Of a stretch of 64,000 bases of DNA, positions 34,225 through 45,829 are shown piece after piece. Below the pieces are notes generated by a model. It did not search any database. It saw only the letters and a program-made list of their open reading frames with translations, and had not been told where the DNA came from. Every line of letters begins with the position of its first letter. Position 1 is the first letter of the stretch. Made by a program: the position numbers and the translations under genes. Origin of the DNA: Isoetes taiwanensis (Eukaryota; Streptophyta; Lycopodiopsida; Isoetales; Isoetaceae); NCBI GenBank assembly GCA_021234155.1, contig JAJEKV010000002.1:31219480-31283479 (forward strand), written 5' to 3'.

Positions 34225-35425
34225 TTAGAATACTAAAGGTCTGGCCTCCATCCTGCAATAATCTTTCTCATTGTGTGTGCTTGTAATTGCAATGTTCTCT
34301 TGAACCGGTTTCTCCTGCTCAGGTGACTTCACATGCGCTTTAGAAGTGTTGTCTTCAGTTTCCACTACTAGAGCCACTTCCTTCAGCTCTGCAAAAGTGA
34401 CCTCATCCTCTGTGGAGCTAGTAAAAGGCGGTTGTATTGATGTCATTTTGGTGAAATCAGATGAGGACTTGGCACCTAACTCTTGATTCTCGTCTGGTAA
34501 ACTAGATAATGCAGCCAATCTCATCTTAATAAAGTTCACAACCTCCTTATCTATATCCACTGCCACACAGTTGCGACCCTTCTTAAGTGCACAGGCTATG
34601 GTAGTACCAGAGCCCGAGAAAACATCAAGTATCCAGTCTCCTTGACGTGAAAACATGTCAATAAGATGGTTGATTAGCTTCTGGGGCTTCTGATAGTGAT
34701 TGACAATTCTACCCTATGCACTTGGGTCCTGCAGCTTCTGCAACACTGTTGGAAACTCTAAGACATTAGAGAAGTCAGAGCAGCCAGTAGTGTTGAAGTG
34801 CTCCATTGTCCTTTTGCCGTCGAACTCCAGTAGGCAACATGAAGGTATTCTACCTTGCTTAACAACCTAGGGCCTCCAGCATGGTAATTTATATTTGTTT
34901 TGTACCTTTGAAAGAAAAGTGTAGTTAGCAATCTAGCAACTAGGAAAGAAGTTTACTACTCCAGAATAGCAAGGGAAAGAAGTTGTATTCTAGAATAAAG
35001 ACTCATCAAACTAAATTCTCATAGCCTGCTTGAGCAGGGGATCCGAAATGATTTTTAAAGCTGGCTTCGACCATCCCTGCTTGCATACTGGAGTGGAACA
35101 CCACCAACCGCTAGTGTGTAGCCGTTGTTATCTGCTTCAGACCATCTATAAAACTATTGAACTCAAAGTTCCTGAAAGGTAGGTCTTCATAACAGTTGCC
35201 CTTGATATGTCCGTAACTAGGGTAAAATTTTGCGCTTGATAGTTCCCACCAACTTAGTGCAGCCGCCTTGAACGATTGAAAAAAGATTGTGTTTTTAAAA
35301 CAAGGTAAACTTCTCATAGACGGAGGGTTCAACCGCTAACTGCCTCCTATCAGCTAAGGTCCGTTCTTCTCGTGCAAGCTTCAAATGGTGCATAAAACCT
35401 TCTGGAAGGTCTTTGTTTTTCTTCT
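34225..35425 (-). pseudogene. Beta-class (N4/N6) DNA amino-methyltransferase-like pseudogene
   Basis: The minus-strand frame 34656-34225 begins just inside HYQKPQKLINHLIDMF, then DWILDVFSGSGTTIACALKK, then GRNCVAVDID. This is the classic QKP / FxGxG (SAM-binding motif I) end of N6_N4_Mtase proteins, followed by about 90 charged residues. Upstream in the same direction, an exon-like piece (about 35290-35050) reads KFYPSYGHIKG, then LPFRNFEFNSFIDGLKQI, then LVVFHSSMQAGMVEASF. It lies where motif IV (DPPY) and the helix after it belong, with YPSYG where DPPYG would be. A further piece (about 35425-35300) reads LPEGFMHHLKLAREERTLAD. Motif IV before motif I is the beta (permuted) order. In-frame stops at 34714-34716 and 34867-34869, and one after TTATH, show it is not functional as read. 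Introns are likely but not fixed. Confidence 0.65.
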
Positions 35426-35718
35426 TGTTCTGCACATGTAATTGAAATTAGTTTTTTTGATAAATAGCTGAAGAAAAAACGAAGGCCAACAAAGTGAAAA
35501 AATACCCAAGCATTCAAAATTGGGAGTATATTGTATGATACGCTCATCGGAAGTGGCCACCGGGAAGTTGCCTGCGTGCCTTAAAGCTATGGTTACCACC
35601 CAACACATAGTGTGTGTACTGATCAACACACTCTTTGTCATAATCTGCCGGGTACTGGCTCTGTCAACAAGCACTACTAATGGAGCAACATGGGCTTGGA
35701 TTGCTCTGTATCTGGTCC

Positions 35719-36650
35719 TTCTAGGGATAGGGACGCCAGTTTTTGCGCCAGCTCTTTTTTTGGACCCAAGCTTTCTTTGACATAAGCCTGCTATAGCACA
35801 AGCTTTCTTTGGCCCTTTCTCCCATAAAAGCCTTGTGTCTTCTTGCATTCCTCATCGGCGTTTCCTTTGAGCTGAATCTTGTTGTTGTACGGAGTTCCTT
35901 CCCTCCCACCTCTTACTCTACTATATGGACTTTACTTTTCGTTCAATGTTGGCCGATGGGCTTCTACATTTTTCCCAGCGTAGCATGTGGTGTTTCTGGA
36001 GGGCACCAAAGGAAAGCCCCCCCTGGGTCGAGCCTATATTTTTCTATCTCGGCGTAGCCCCATGGCTTCCGAGGCTCCTCATGGATCGTCTCTTCAATTT
36101 TTAATATTGTGATCTTAAATTTCTAGTCCAACTTTATAGCTTGCTGACTCTTGGCCCGTGGATAGCTCTTAACACAGCTGACAGTCACATATGATTCGAT
36201 CGTGCAGTTTCGAGCTCATTGATGTGCATGGGGCTGCTTTTTATATGCCTCCGGGTCGAGCCTATATTTTTCTATCTCAGCGTAGCTCTATGGTTTTCGA
36301 GGATCCTCATGGATCATCTTTTTCATTTTGATATTGTGCTTTTGTATTTCTAGTTCAACTTTGTAGCCCGTAGATGGCTCTTAACACAGTTGACAATCAC
36401 ATGTTGTTTGGTCTTGCAGTTTGGAGCTCTATGTGCATAAGGTTGTTTTTTATATGAGCGGCCAAGAGGGACACATGGAGCGGTATCTTAGCGGGACGGA
36501 TTTGAGTCACTGCTTGGATGGGTGGCGCGGCCTGACTATTGCAGTTGTTGCAGTTCGGAGCATTATAGTATAGCGACTTTCTAAATGTTATTGTACACAA
36601 TTATCTTATATATCGTTGGGGTTCACTAGTTTGTTCCCCTATGGGTCATT
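35719..36650 (+). repeat. Arm A of a large foldback (inverted-repeat) element
   Basis: The reverse complement of this 0.93-kb arm matches arm B in pieces: 36806-37004, 38256-38830 and 51952-52100. The outer end is TTCTAGGGATAGGGACG; homology to arm B stops exactly there. The arm has two internal subrepeats (from about 36025 and 36253), each with GGTCGAGCCTATATTTTTCT and TCCTCATGGATC. It supplies the uninterrupted version of the sequence into which both the LINE and the chromovirus inserted. Confidence 0.9.
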
Positions 36651-36729
36651 TCAGTGAAATGGTGTTCCATTGAGCTGAATGAAAAAATGAGTACAATGAC
36701 CCATAGGGGAATAAACTGATGAACCCCAA
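36616..36729. repeat. Central palindrome of the foldback
   Basis: 36616-36650 and 36695-36729 are 35-bp inverted copies with about 3 mismatches (TTGGGGTTC ... CCCCTATGGGTCATT). A nested pair, TCATTTCAG / CTGAATGA, sits in the 44-bp loop. Confidence 0.92.
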
Positions 36730-37004
36730 AATGAGTGAAGAGAGGAACAAAATGATAAACCCCAAATGAATAAAACAACAAATGCAACCCCGGGTTAGAC
36801 CACCTGATATATAAGATATTTGTGTACAATGAGTTCAGGCCCCCACATAGAACATTCAGAAAGTCGTTATACTATAATGCTCCGAACTGCAAAAACTGCA
36901 ATAGTCAGACCGCGCCACCCATCCAAGCAATGACTCAAATCCGTCCCGCTAAGATACCGCTCCATGTGTCCCTCTTGGCCGCTCGATAAAAAAGCAACCT
37001 TATG

Positions 37005-38253
37005 TTTTTTTTTGAAGGACGTGAAACTCTTTTTATTGACAAGAACAAGTGCAATACACAATGCACAGACATGAATAAAACCCTAGTGGATAGGCTGACC
37101 CAACTAGGCAAAAACACCCGTCTATGCATAAGAAGAACACCGTAAATACATCTGCCAAATTATCTCTTTTTTATCATCAGCTAGAGATGAGCAACGATAA
37201 GCTTTGATTTCTGCTGAGCACAACGGAGAAGCTGCTGATCAGAGATATGTGCACCTTGGAAAATACACAAACGCCGCCCGCCGATAGACCACAAAAATCA
37301 ACTAGAAGCAAGATGAAATGCCCGCTTACGCAAGTTAGGCCAAGCGTGGGGATAAAGTGCAAGTAGGATCTCCTGGCTAGTGAGAGACACATTGAAAAGA
37401 GTGAACAACCACGCCCAAGTGATGACATAAGAAGAAGCAGTGTTCAATAGTTTCAACACGTTGGCAATAGAGAGGGCAACGATATGAGACTCTAGGGTTT
37501 ATCCTGTGAACCAAGACATTCACTCAAACACATCTATGGAGAATTTGCGATCGCAACGCTGACACTTTAGGGTGGAGATATTTATCCCATGTCCACATCC
37601 AAACACTTTTCCACTGTGGTTGAGGAACCTGAAGATGCCAATCTTTGGGATGGGGAAGAGGCTCACAATCTAAAAGCGAACATGCAGTAGAAGAAACAAA
37701 ATTTTCCCCGGCTTAACACGCATCACATATCCAAATAGGCACATCAGCACGTGGTTGCTTTCACGCTGGATGACAAAAAATCAGCCACCCCAGCCCAGAT
37801 TTGCCGATCCCATCTGTATAACAAAAATCTCGTCTGAAAAGCCTCCCATGACAAAAGATGACCAGAATCATACCAAGTCAATCGTTAAAACCCCAGCTAG
37901 CCGCCAACGCCATTGGGTCTTTGGATATACAAGTGCACATAAAGGCTGCTGATCATGCGTACCTTGAAGGGGAAGCCACCAGCATGACATTGACAATGAA
38001 GCACAAGCTTGGGGATTAACATGGAATAAAGATCTAACCGCATCCCAGGAAGCAAGCAGACCTTTAAGGAATGGAGAAGCATTTGGATATGGATGCAGAG
38101 GATACAACAAGGCCCATGGGAGACTAGGCTTGATAGTTGTCTTGTGAAAGGGGAGACACTGCAGAAGTGATTGCCGCACCAACCTTAAGCCAGGAGAGGC
38201 ACTTTACCAAGGAGGAGCCTCCAAATGAACTTTGTGACCTGGCTTTGCAGACG
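37005..38253 (-). mobile_element. 5'-truncated LINE with zf-RVT domain and poly(A) tail
   Basis: Read on the minus strand, this ends in a poly(A) tail (T9 at 37005-37013 on the plus strand) after TTTATTGACAAG-type sequence. About 410-470 bases upstream of the tail it encodes YRCPLYCQRVETIEHCFFLC, the C-x-x-C ... H-x-x-x-x-C zinc motif (zf-RVT) at the C-terminus of plant LINE ORF2. The frame at 38182-37868 (FLKGLLASWDAVRSLFHVNP) also resembles the region between RT and zf-RVT. Comparison with arm A shows the insertion point after CAACCTTATG and loss of a few target bases (CACAT). No clear target duplication is visible. Confidence 0.8.
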
Positions 38254-38830
38254 GAGAGCTCCAAACTGCAAGACCAAACAACATGTGATTGTCAACTGTG
38301 TTAGGAGCCATCAGAGGGCCAAGAGTAAGCAAACTAGAAAGTTGGAATAGAAATAAAAGAGCACAATATCAAAATAGAAAAGATGATCCATGAGGATCCT
38401 CGAAAACCATAGGGCTACACCGAGATAGGAAAATATAGGCTCGACCCCAAGGCGTATAAAAAACAGCCCCATGCACATCAATGAGCTCCAAACTGCAAGA
38501 TCAGACTATATGTGACTGTCAACTGTGTCAGGAGCCATCCATGGGCCAAGAGTCAGCAAACTATAAAGTTGGATTAGAAATATAAGAGCACAATATTGAA
38601 AATTGAAGAGATGATCCATGAGGATCCTCGAAGCCACGAGGCTACGCCAAGATAGAAAAATATAGGCTCGACCTGGGGACTTCCCTTGGTGCCCTCCGTA
38701 GCACCACGTGCTGTTGCCGGAAAATGCGTAAGCCCATCGGTCAACATTGAACGAAAAGTAAAATCCATATAGCAGAGTAAGAAGTGGGAAGGGGGAAACT
38801 CCGTACAACAACAAGATTCAGCTCAGAGGA

Positions 38831-40434
38831 TGTGACGCTCCCAGAATATATACGACCCTCGGACGTATACATACGGGGACTTTCCCCTCCCATGGCGATC
38901 ATCTCACCATGAGCGGGGCCCTCCGTGCAGTTCGGGCCATCGATGAAATGAGGCCCAAGAAGGACACGAAAGGGTCATTCGCCCACGCCTTCAATGGGAC
39001 TCCTACGTCGCGGAAGCATGAATACAAGGGTTAGCACACAAAGACGAATATACATAAATAACCACCACGGCGGGTGGCACATCCATCAAAATACCAACGG
39101 CATAGAATATGCATCTAATCCTAAGAAAACACCCAAACCCCGTGTTCTACCCCTACTCGGACTCCGTGGGGATCGGCCGACTGGGCCTCAAGAGATCAGC
39201 GTGAGGCCAGAGTCTTGGCATGGCGTTGGCTGGCGTGAACATTGGCTAGGGTTGTCCACTCCATCCGCCCCTCCCATTGCACACTTTGCGGATGGGTCAA
39301 TTCATGCTATGGCTTCGCTTATAGCCTTTCTAGAGCAGCGGACTCGGGGCATCACCCTCGAGCCTACTCCAGGTTCATGGCCGCCTGGTCCGATGAGGCA
39401 GGTCGGGAGGCGTCCCCTTCCAGAATCACAGTGGTTCCATGGGTGAGCTAGAGAATACGTGCCGCATCCGCGACCCCCGCATCCGTACCCGACTTACTCA
39501 CCCTAAATCTACTCAAAGTGCAAGGTGCTCCATACGGATCACACCTTCCCACCCGTGGAGTGTCGGACCCATACCCGCCCTCTCGTGGACCGGGCTATCA
39601 GGCCTAGCCCACTGTAGGAGTCTCGGGGGCCTTGTATGCTCATGCAAGACCCCACCCCTCTTGTCACCACTTGTGTTCCTTGTCCGGTGCTAAGCCCGGA
39701 CCATAGCATCTAGGACCCGGTGGGTTCTTGTGCATGGCCGCATCTAATGGGACTTTACAGAGGCTATCTAGGAGCATACTACTACTACGGTTCAGAGGCC
39801 TCTACCCCCCACAATCCCCCGTTTTGAGTCGGATGAAACAAAGAACTAACAATCCATCCTTTCAGAGTAAGAACCAGAATTGAATATAAAGAGAACTTGT
39901 TTGTACAAACAAGGGTTAGTTTCTATGACTGAATTACAAAAAGAACAGAGAAAGACGGACACAACCAAGTGTTAACTAGAATTCACATAGCCACCTACCT
40001 GAATTCTGGCCGGACTCATTCTCATGGGCCTCCATCTCCTGGCGGTTGAAGATTCATTTGTAGCTTCCGCGAGGGGCGGCCGGTATGGCGGTTCTCTCTG
40101 CGGTGGTTGATGGCTCGGCTCGGCCTTCCTTGGTCGATCTTCGGAGTCAATCCGGGGATAGGGGTCAAGTTGGCATCCAAACTTGGCAATCCCCATGCTA
40201 CCCAATCGATTGGGCAGGTGCCTTCCCAATTGGTAATTATCCTAATTTCCTAGGTTATAGGTTATTATTAATAATGTGTTAAATTAGCATAGCTAATTTA
40301 ATCCTTTGTAAGGTAACCCCTAGGTTGCAATTAAGTTCCCATACCCCCCATGGTAGCGTACCTTTTAGGGAGTGACGTGCTTGTATTTGTACGTGTCCCG
40401 TATAGTAGACCGTATAAATACGTGGAACGTCACA
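38831..40434 (-). repeat. Chromovirus 3' LTR
   Basis: 1604 bp. On the plus strand it runs from TGTGACGCTCCC to GGAACGTCACA. It pairs with 50347-51951. The termini form the inverted repeat TGTGACG / CGTCACA. A TATA-like ATAAATACG lies near the U3 start. Open frames inside (such as 38994-39446) are LTR shadows. Confidence 0.95.
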
Positions 40435-40447
40435 TTCTCCCCTCCTT
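40435..40447 (-). other. Chromovirus polypurine tract
   Basis: On the minus strand, AAGGAGGGGAGAA directly precedes the 3' LTR. Confidence 0.93.
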
Positions 40448-41109
40448 AAAAATAATGTTGTCCTCAGCATTAGGGTTAGCTAATTGAATACATATACGTA
40501 AAGCACTCAATTAGAGAATGAAGTTAAGAATATAAATGATATCGTTGAGATTATAGTAATTTGAACAAAGAATACATTGAAGTTAAAATATCAAAGTACA
40601 AGCACCGTGGTGCTCGATACAAACTTATGATCAAAGGAGTTTAGGACCGAGTCCCATTTAAAACATTCCGACAACAAAATTCATACATGTAGACAAAAGC
40701 AAAAGCAATACGGGACAAGTTGGGTCATCAGCAACCCTCTATACAATGCAGGTGACGACTTGTTCATTGGCCTGCACACAACCATATACCCGTAGGTTAA
40801 TAGTATGATTAAGTTGTGGTTGCAGGGACCACCCCTAGAAATAAAAGAAAAAAATATCTAGAAGGGAATCTATCATGTGTACGACTTGCAATTCCTCTTA
40901 TAGCGAACGAACGCCAGCTATTTACTAGATGCCTTCCTAGCAATTCAAGGTCATGTCAACATCAACAATACACCACGCCCTAGAGAACACGAAGGTGATC
41001 TCATCATCGGTTATTACTATCATATAATCGTCTACCCCTCTAAAACATGATTCTCGGTCAATCAAGCCTTCAAGCTTACCACGGAGGCGGGGTTGATAGC
41101 ATCGTTGAT
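40448..41109 (-). other. Chromovirus 3' untranslated region
   Basis: Between the end of the chromodomain and the polypurine tract. It is AT-rich, with no coding resemblance. Confidence 0.6.
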
Positions 41110-44100
41110 GGTGCGCCTTGAGATTCCCGCATGAAGTCCGGATAGTGCTTCTCAAGGTCTATCTTCATCACCCGTAGCATCTTCAACCGGTAAGTGCTTC
41201 CACTTGACCGAACATTGCAACATTTGAGTCCTTTTCCGGTCTGTTTTGTAAGCTTCGATCAAGAAGAGCTTGGGCACTATTTCCAAATGCTCTTCAGGTC
41301 ATTTCTAGGAGGGTAGGGGTATCCAAAACCTCCTCTGGATCAGGGGTGTGTTGCTTCAGAAGACTCACGTGAAAGACCTTGTGGATCTTCAAGCGGGGTG
41401 GCAAGTCCAAGCGATATGCTTGTTCTCCCATAACGCTCAAGAATCTGAATGGCCCAGCCCATCCGGGTGCCAACTTCTTCGATTACCAATTTTAAGCTTG
41501 GCTTGTTTTACTTTGATTTTAAGCCAAACCGATTAAGCCCACCTGAAGATTCGGTGGGGTTCGGTGCTTATCCGCTAGACTCTTCCTAACTACGTCGCGG
41601 CCAATAAGTAACCCCAACTTCTTCCACCAAGGCCCCGGGCATTTCTAGAAGGAGTTGTTGAGAGACCTCCACTTTAGAAACGAGGATTATGCCATGTGTC
41701 CGGAGTAAGACATTGATAGCCATAATTTATCATGAAGGGAGACATTCTAGAAGACTCACCTGCTTTGTAATTGTGTAGGCAAATTCCACCAAGTAAATAT
41801 AATCCGCCCATTGTGACCGTTTACTCCATACATAGCTTCTTAGCATGTCCTCGATAATCACGATTGACACGCTACGCTTGACCATCCGTCTCGAGGATGG
41901 TAGGTCAGACTCATGGCAAGCTTGGTCGGATGGTGGCGAAGAAATCCTTCCGTAATGCAATCGACAAACTTAGGATCCCTATCCGATACAATTACTCTTG
42001 GCATCCCGTGCAACCTGAAAATTTCCTTTGCAAAGAGCAAGGCGGATGTCGGCGGGTGGTCCGGTGATGCGACATGGCGGGAAGTGAGCCATCTTTGATA
42101 ATTTGTCGACCCGCGACCATTAAAGGCATCATACCCACGGAGAGTAATGTGGAAGCCCCACAATGAAATCCATGGTTATGACTTCCCACTTGGCGTTAGG
42201 CACATCCAAAGGTTGCAACTCCCGGGAACTCTTAATTGTTCCGCCTTGGTTTGCCGACAAACCCCCCAGCGTTGGATGTACCTAGCAATATCCTTCTTCA
42301 TGGAAGGCCAAAAATAGCTGGAGCGGATCTTAAAGTAAGTCTTCATAAAACCCGCATGTGTCACCGCTATAGGGCTTTGTGTGTGTGTCATGGAGAATCA
42401 GCTTTTCGCACCCAAGTCACTGGAACACACAACTTATCTTTGTAATATAATAAATTGCCCTCCTTCTTATATGAGCGGAATGCCTCCGCGTTCTCTATCG
42501 GTGACGGGCTTCCCTACCCAAACTTTCCCAAATATTACAATTCGGGATCTGCGTGGCCAAGGTCTGTTCTATCCGGCTTCCCAAACTTCATTTGGTGAGT
42601 GTGGAAATGGCATTACAATGGGTGCGGGTTATGAAGGGATGGCGTGACAAAGCATCCGCGAACCACATTGTGCTTTCGGCTTGTATACAATCTCAAGTCA
42701 TATTCCTCGAGGAATTCCATCCATCTTCACGACGGAGATTCAGATTTGGTGGGTGGATAGATAGCGGAGACTCGATGATCCGTATCCAATTGAAATCTTC
42801 TACCAAGAAGGTAGTGTCTCCAAATACGGAGAAACGCATAACCGCTAGCAACTCCTGATCATGGGTAGGATATCGCTGCTCGTGCATCGTTCATCTTCTT
42901 TGAATCGTAAGCAACAACTCTCCCCTCCTGCATTAAGACACCACCGGGTAGCTATCTTACTCAGCACGGTGGCTACCGATTTATCCTTTTCCCGATCGAG
43001 CAAGGTAAGGACTGGTGCGGATGTTAAAGCATCCTTGAGTTTACAAAACCGACTTGGACTTTCGTTTTCCAATGTTCCATCCAATCCTTTACTTTCTCAT
43101 GCCTTGTGAGATTAGTAAGAGGTGCGGCAATTGTTGCAAAATCCTTGACAAATTTTCGATAATATCCTCGCGAGTCCCAAGAAACTCCTGACCTCTCAAA
43201 ACATTAGCCGGGATGGGCCAATCCTTTACTGCTTCTATCTTAGCTGGATCTGTAGCAATTCCTTCTGCTGATATAATATGCCCCAAATAGTCTACCCTCG
43301 GAGTGGCGAACTTGCATTTAGAGAACTTGGCGAAGAGCTGATGGCGCCTTAGCTTTTGCAAAGCTAATCAAGATGTTGTTTATGTTGCTGCAAGGTTTTA
43401 CTATAGATGAGAATGTCATCAAAGAAAATGACAACAAAGTCATCCAAGTATTGGCGGAAGATGTCATTCATCAACCGCATAAAAACGTTGGGGGGCGTTG
43501 GTCAATCCAAAAGGCATGATGTTGAATTCAGAATGCCCATATCCGCAATGGGTGCGAAAAGCGGACTTATGGATGTCCTGTTCCTTAATCCTTATCGATG
43601 GTACCGGGAGCGCAAATCAATCTTTGAAAATATTTTGCTCCTTGTAATCGGGTCCATAAGATCATCTGCCCTAGGCAAAACATAGCGATTCTTGATGGTA
43701 TGCTTATTGAGTTGCCTATAATCAATACACATCCTGAAGGAGCCATCTTTCTTCTTGACAAAAGAATAGGGCGCCAAATGGTGAAACACTAGGCGAATAA
43801 ACCCCAAATTCAGTAACTCTTGTAGCTGTTTCTTAAGCTCGCTAACTCAGGAGGACTCATTCCGCTGGGGCTTTCTTTGGTAGGCTTAGTACCCGGTTCA
43901 AGAGTTATCTCACATTCCACCCCTCTAAAAGGAGGGAGCTTGTGGATCTCATCCGGAAAAAGATCGCTAAATTCTCGAAGAAGGGTAGCAATGTTCGATG
44001 GTAAAGCGTCGATTACTTGTTCTTTGTTTGAGTCCGACTCAATGGAAGCAAGTCTAATGAGGCAAAGAAGTTCATTCCTAGTGTATAGCTTTTCCTAGCT

Positions 44101-44690
44101 GCTTTATTGACATTGACTGCATAGCGGAGTGTAATGAGTCACCTTTTATTGTCACCGCGTGCTCCATTAGCGGCGTTGAAGGTGACCTCCGTTTCTCCCC
44201 CAGTCTATGTGGGCCCTAGCGGGCGCTAAAAACTCCATTCCCACAATAAGATCATATTTGCCAATGTCCATTAACTTCGGCACCCAAGGCAACCGCAAAA
44301 CTGCAGCGGTGATTTTAAGGTTAATACTGGCCATGAGTGTGTCCGATCTTACCGCTAGCTAATGTGGACGGGCTTAGGTCCGGGATCTCAATGTTTCCAA
44401 ACGCGATTACTGGGCCATTCTAGGAGAAGCAAAATTATGCTGCATTACCCGTGGTCCATCAAAATTATGAAGGGCTTCTTGTCTACTTGGCCTATTGTAG
44501 AAATAATGAATATCGACTTTCGGCGTTACTTTGTTTCTATAGCGGCAAGAATATGAGGCGCACCATGAATGTACTCGGAGCCTCGTCCTCCGCAAAGAAG
44601 ATTGGACTCCAAATCTTCCCAATCCAGTCGCCATGGCCGGTTGAAGCGTCTGGCGTGGCGATGCATTTTATTAATTCTGCATGAAGTGTC
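41110..44690 (-). pseudogene. Chromovirus Pol with C-terminal chromodomain, frameshifted
   Basis: Read on the minus strand. Protease end: KYDLIVGMEFLAPARAHIDW (about 44260-44205). [22 protein letters not shown] and [11 protein letters not shown] (43807-43592), then FSKCKFATPRVDYLGHIIS (43361-43089). RNase H: MHEQRYPTHDQELLAVMRF (42887-42693). Integrase zinc region: HAGFMKTYFKIRSSYFWPSM and VCRQTKAEQ (42391-42176). Integrase core: MPRVIVSDRDPKFV (42163-41858), then YIYLVEFAYT (41960-41730). C-terminus: AYRLDLPPRLKIHKVFHVSL (about 41410-41350). Chromodomain: VKWKHLPVEDATGDED (about 41210-41165), then LEKHYPDF after a frameshift. Many frame changes are needed, so it is inactive as read. Confidence 0.9.
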
Positions 44691-44695
44691 GGGCC

Positions 44696-45829
44696 TCATG
44701 CACCGGTAGCATGCCTTATCCCTGGGCTGAGCTGTTCTCTCCTCTTTAGGAATGGTCCGTAAGAGGCCCCGAATTTCCTTACGGCATTGTTCTCGCTTTT
44801 ATCCGGGCGTGCTAAAGCAACTTTCTTCTCCTGGCGTCCATAGGAATTGTCTTTGAGGGCCCCTTTACTTGGCGAGCGGGGTTTTGTAAGGTGTGGGCGG
44901 CCGTGGTCGCGAGTAAGGAGCAGGTCGCGATCTTCGCTCCTTGGCGTGTCTTCCTCAAGGCTTAATGCCTTAGCTTCCGCCTCTGCCACTGACTTTGGGT
45001 CGATGGCCTTGACCATTCGTTTAATGGATGGGGCCAATCCTTCAATGTAGCCCTCTACTGCTCTTTTTTCATTCATTCCTGGCACGTACAACCTCAAACG
45101 CATGAATTCGTCAGTGTAGGCCTGCACGGACATGCCCTTCTGTTCCAACCTGTAGAAGGTCTGAATCTGTTGGCATTTGTGCGCACGGGGCACGTAATGC
45201 GATTTAAAAGCCTTAGCAAACTTCCTGAACTTGCATCTGCTCCTATCCAGGTGTTTAGCTCTGGCGTAACCCTTCCACCAAATACGGGCAGCTCCGGTAA
45301 GGTTCGTGGTGGCGACCTTCCCTGTATCCTTCTCCGTCATTCCATAGGACTTCCCGAACTCCTTCATTTCGTCCAACCAAGATTCCGCATTCAAGCCTCC
45401 TCTGGATTTCCCATCAAACTGAGCCAACTTCCGATTCTTCCATATACTAGTGATAGCTGTATCAACAGTTTTTCGGTATTCCTTATCCTTACGCCTTGAA
45501 TGGTCACTGTCTGATAGCGAGGAACCCGAAGAACCCGAAGTGGTTGAATGTGAGGAAGCGGCGCTATCCTTAGAGGAACTTCGATGACGCTTAGCATGAG
45601 TCCTCCTCTGTACAGGTACAGGGCTAGCTCTGGGAGGAGATGGCTGTTGTGCAGGTGGACTCAAATGGTGAGCGAGGTAATTCGGTCCGTCCTCCCCGGT
45701 ATGTGGCGGTGGATTGGTATGCAACACATAAGCCCCAGAACTTCGCCGAGTTGCCTTTTCATTAACATCAATTCTGTTCGGGGAGCCTCTCTTGGCGTTG
45801 GAGGGTGTTTGCCAAGCGCGGGCATGCAT
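44696..45829 (-). CDS. Chromovirus Gag
   Basis: 377 residues, uninterrupted. A Ser-rich N-terminal part is followed by a Retrotrans_gag domain (about residues 130-290): AQFDGKSRG, WLDEMKEFGKSYG, TNLTGAARIWWKGYARAK, FRKFAKAFKSHYVP, LEQKGMSVQAYTDEFMRLRL and EGYIEGLAPSIK. The zinc knuckle expected next is present only as a degenerate CYRCMRPDTSC in another frame just past the stop, so the C-terminus is probably lost to a frameshift. Gag forms the particle and binds genomic RNA. It is the only long intact ORF of the element's standard set. Confidence 0.9.
   Translation of the reverse strand: MHARAWQTPSNAKRGSPNRIDVNEKATRRSSGAYVLHTNPPPHTGEDGPNYLAHHLSPPAQQPSPPRASPVPVQRRTHAKRHRSSSKDSAASSHSTTSGSSGSSLSDSDHSRRKDKEYRKTVDTAITSIWKNRKLAQFDGKSRGGLNAESWLDEMKEFGKSYGMTEKDTGKVATTNLTGAARIWWKGYARAKHLDRSRCKFRKFAKAFKSHYVPRAHKCQQIQTFYRLEQKGMSVQAYTDEFMRLRLYVPGMNEKRAVEGYIEGLAPSIKRMVKAIDPKSVAEAEAKALSLEEDTPRSEDRDLLLTRDHGRPHLTKPRSPSKGALKDNSYGRQEKKVALARPDKSENNAVRKFGASYGPFLKRREQLSPGIRHATGA

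Noticed and set aside
35381-35848. 155-residue minus-strand ORF next to the methyltransferase relic
   Set aside because: It runs across the foldback boundary at 35719 and only its last part overlaps coding-like text in another frame. It is treated as chance.
38994-39446. 150-residue ORF and its partner at 50954-51337
   Set aside because: Both lie wholly inside the chromovirus LTRs, and the two LTR copies do not keep the same frame.
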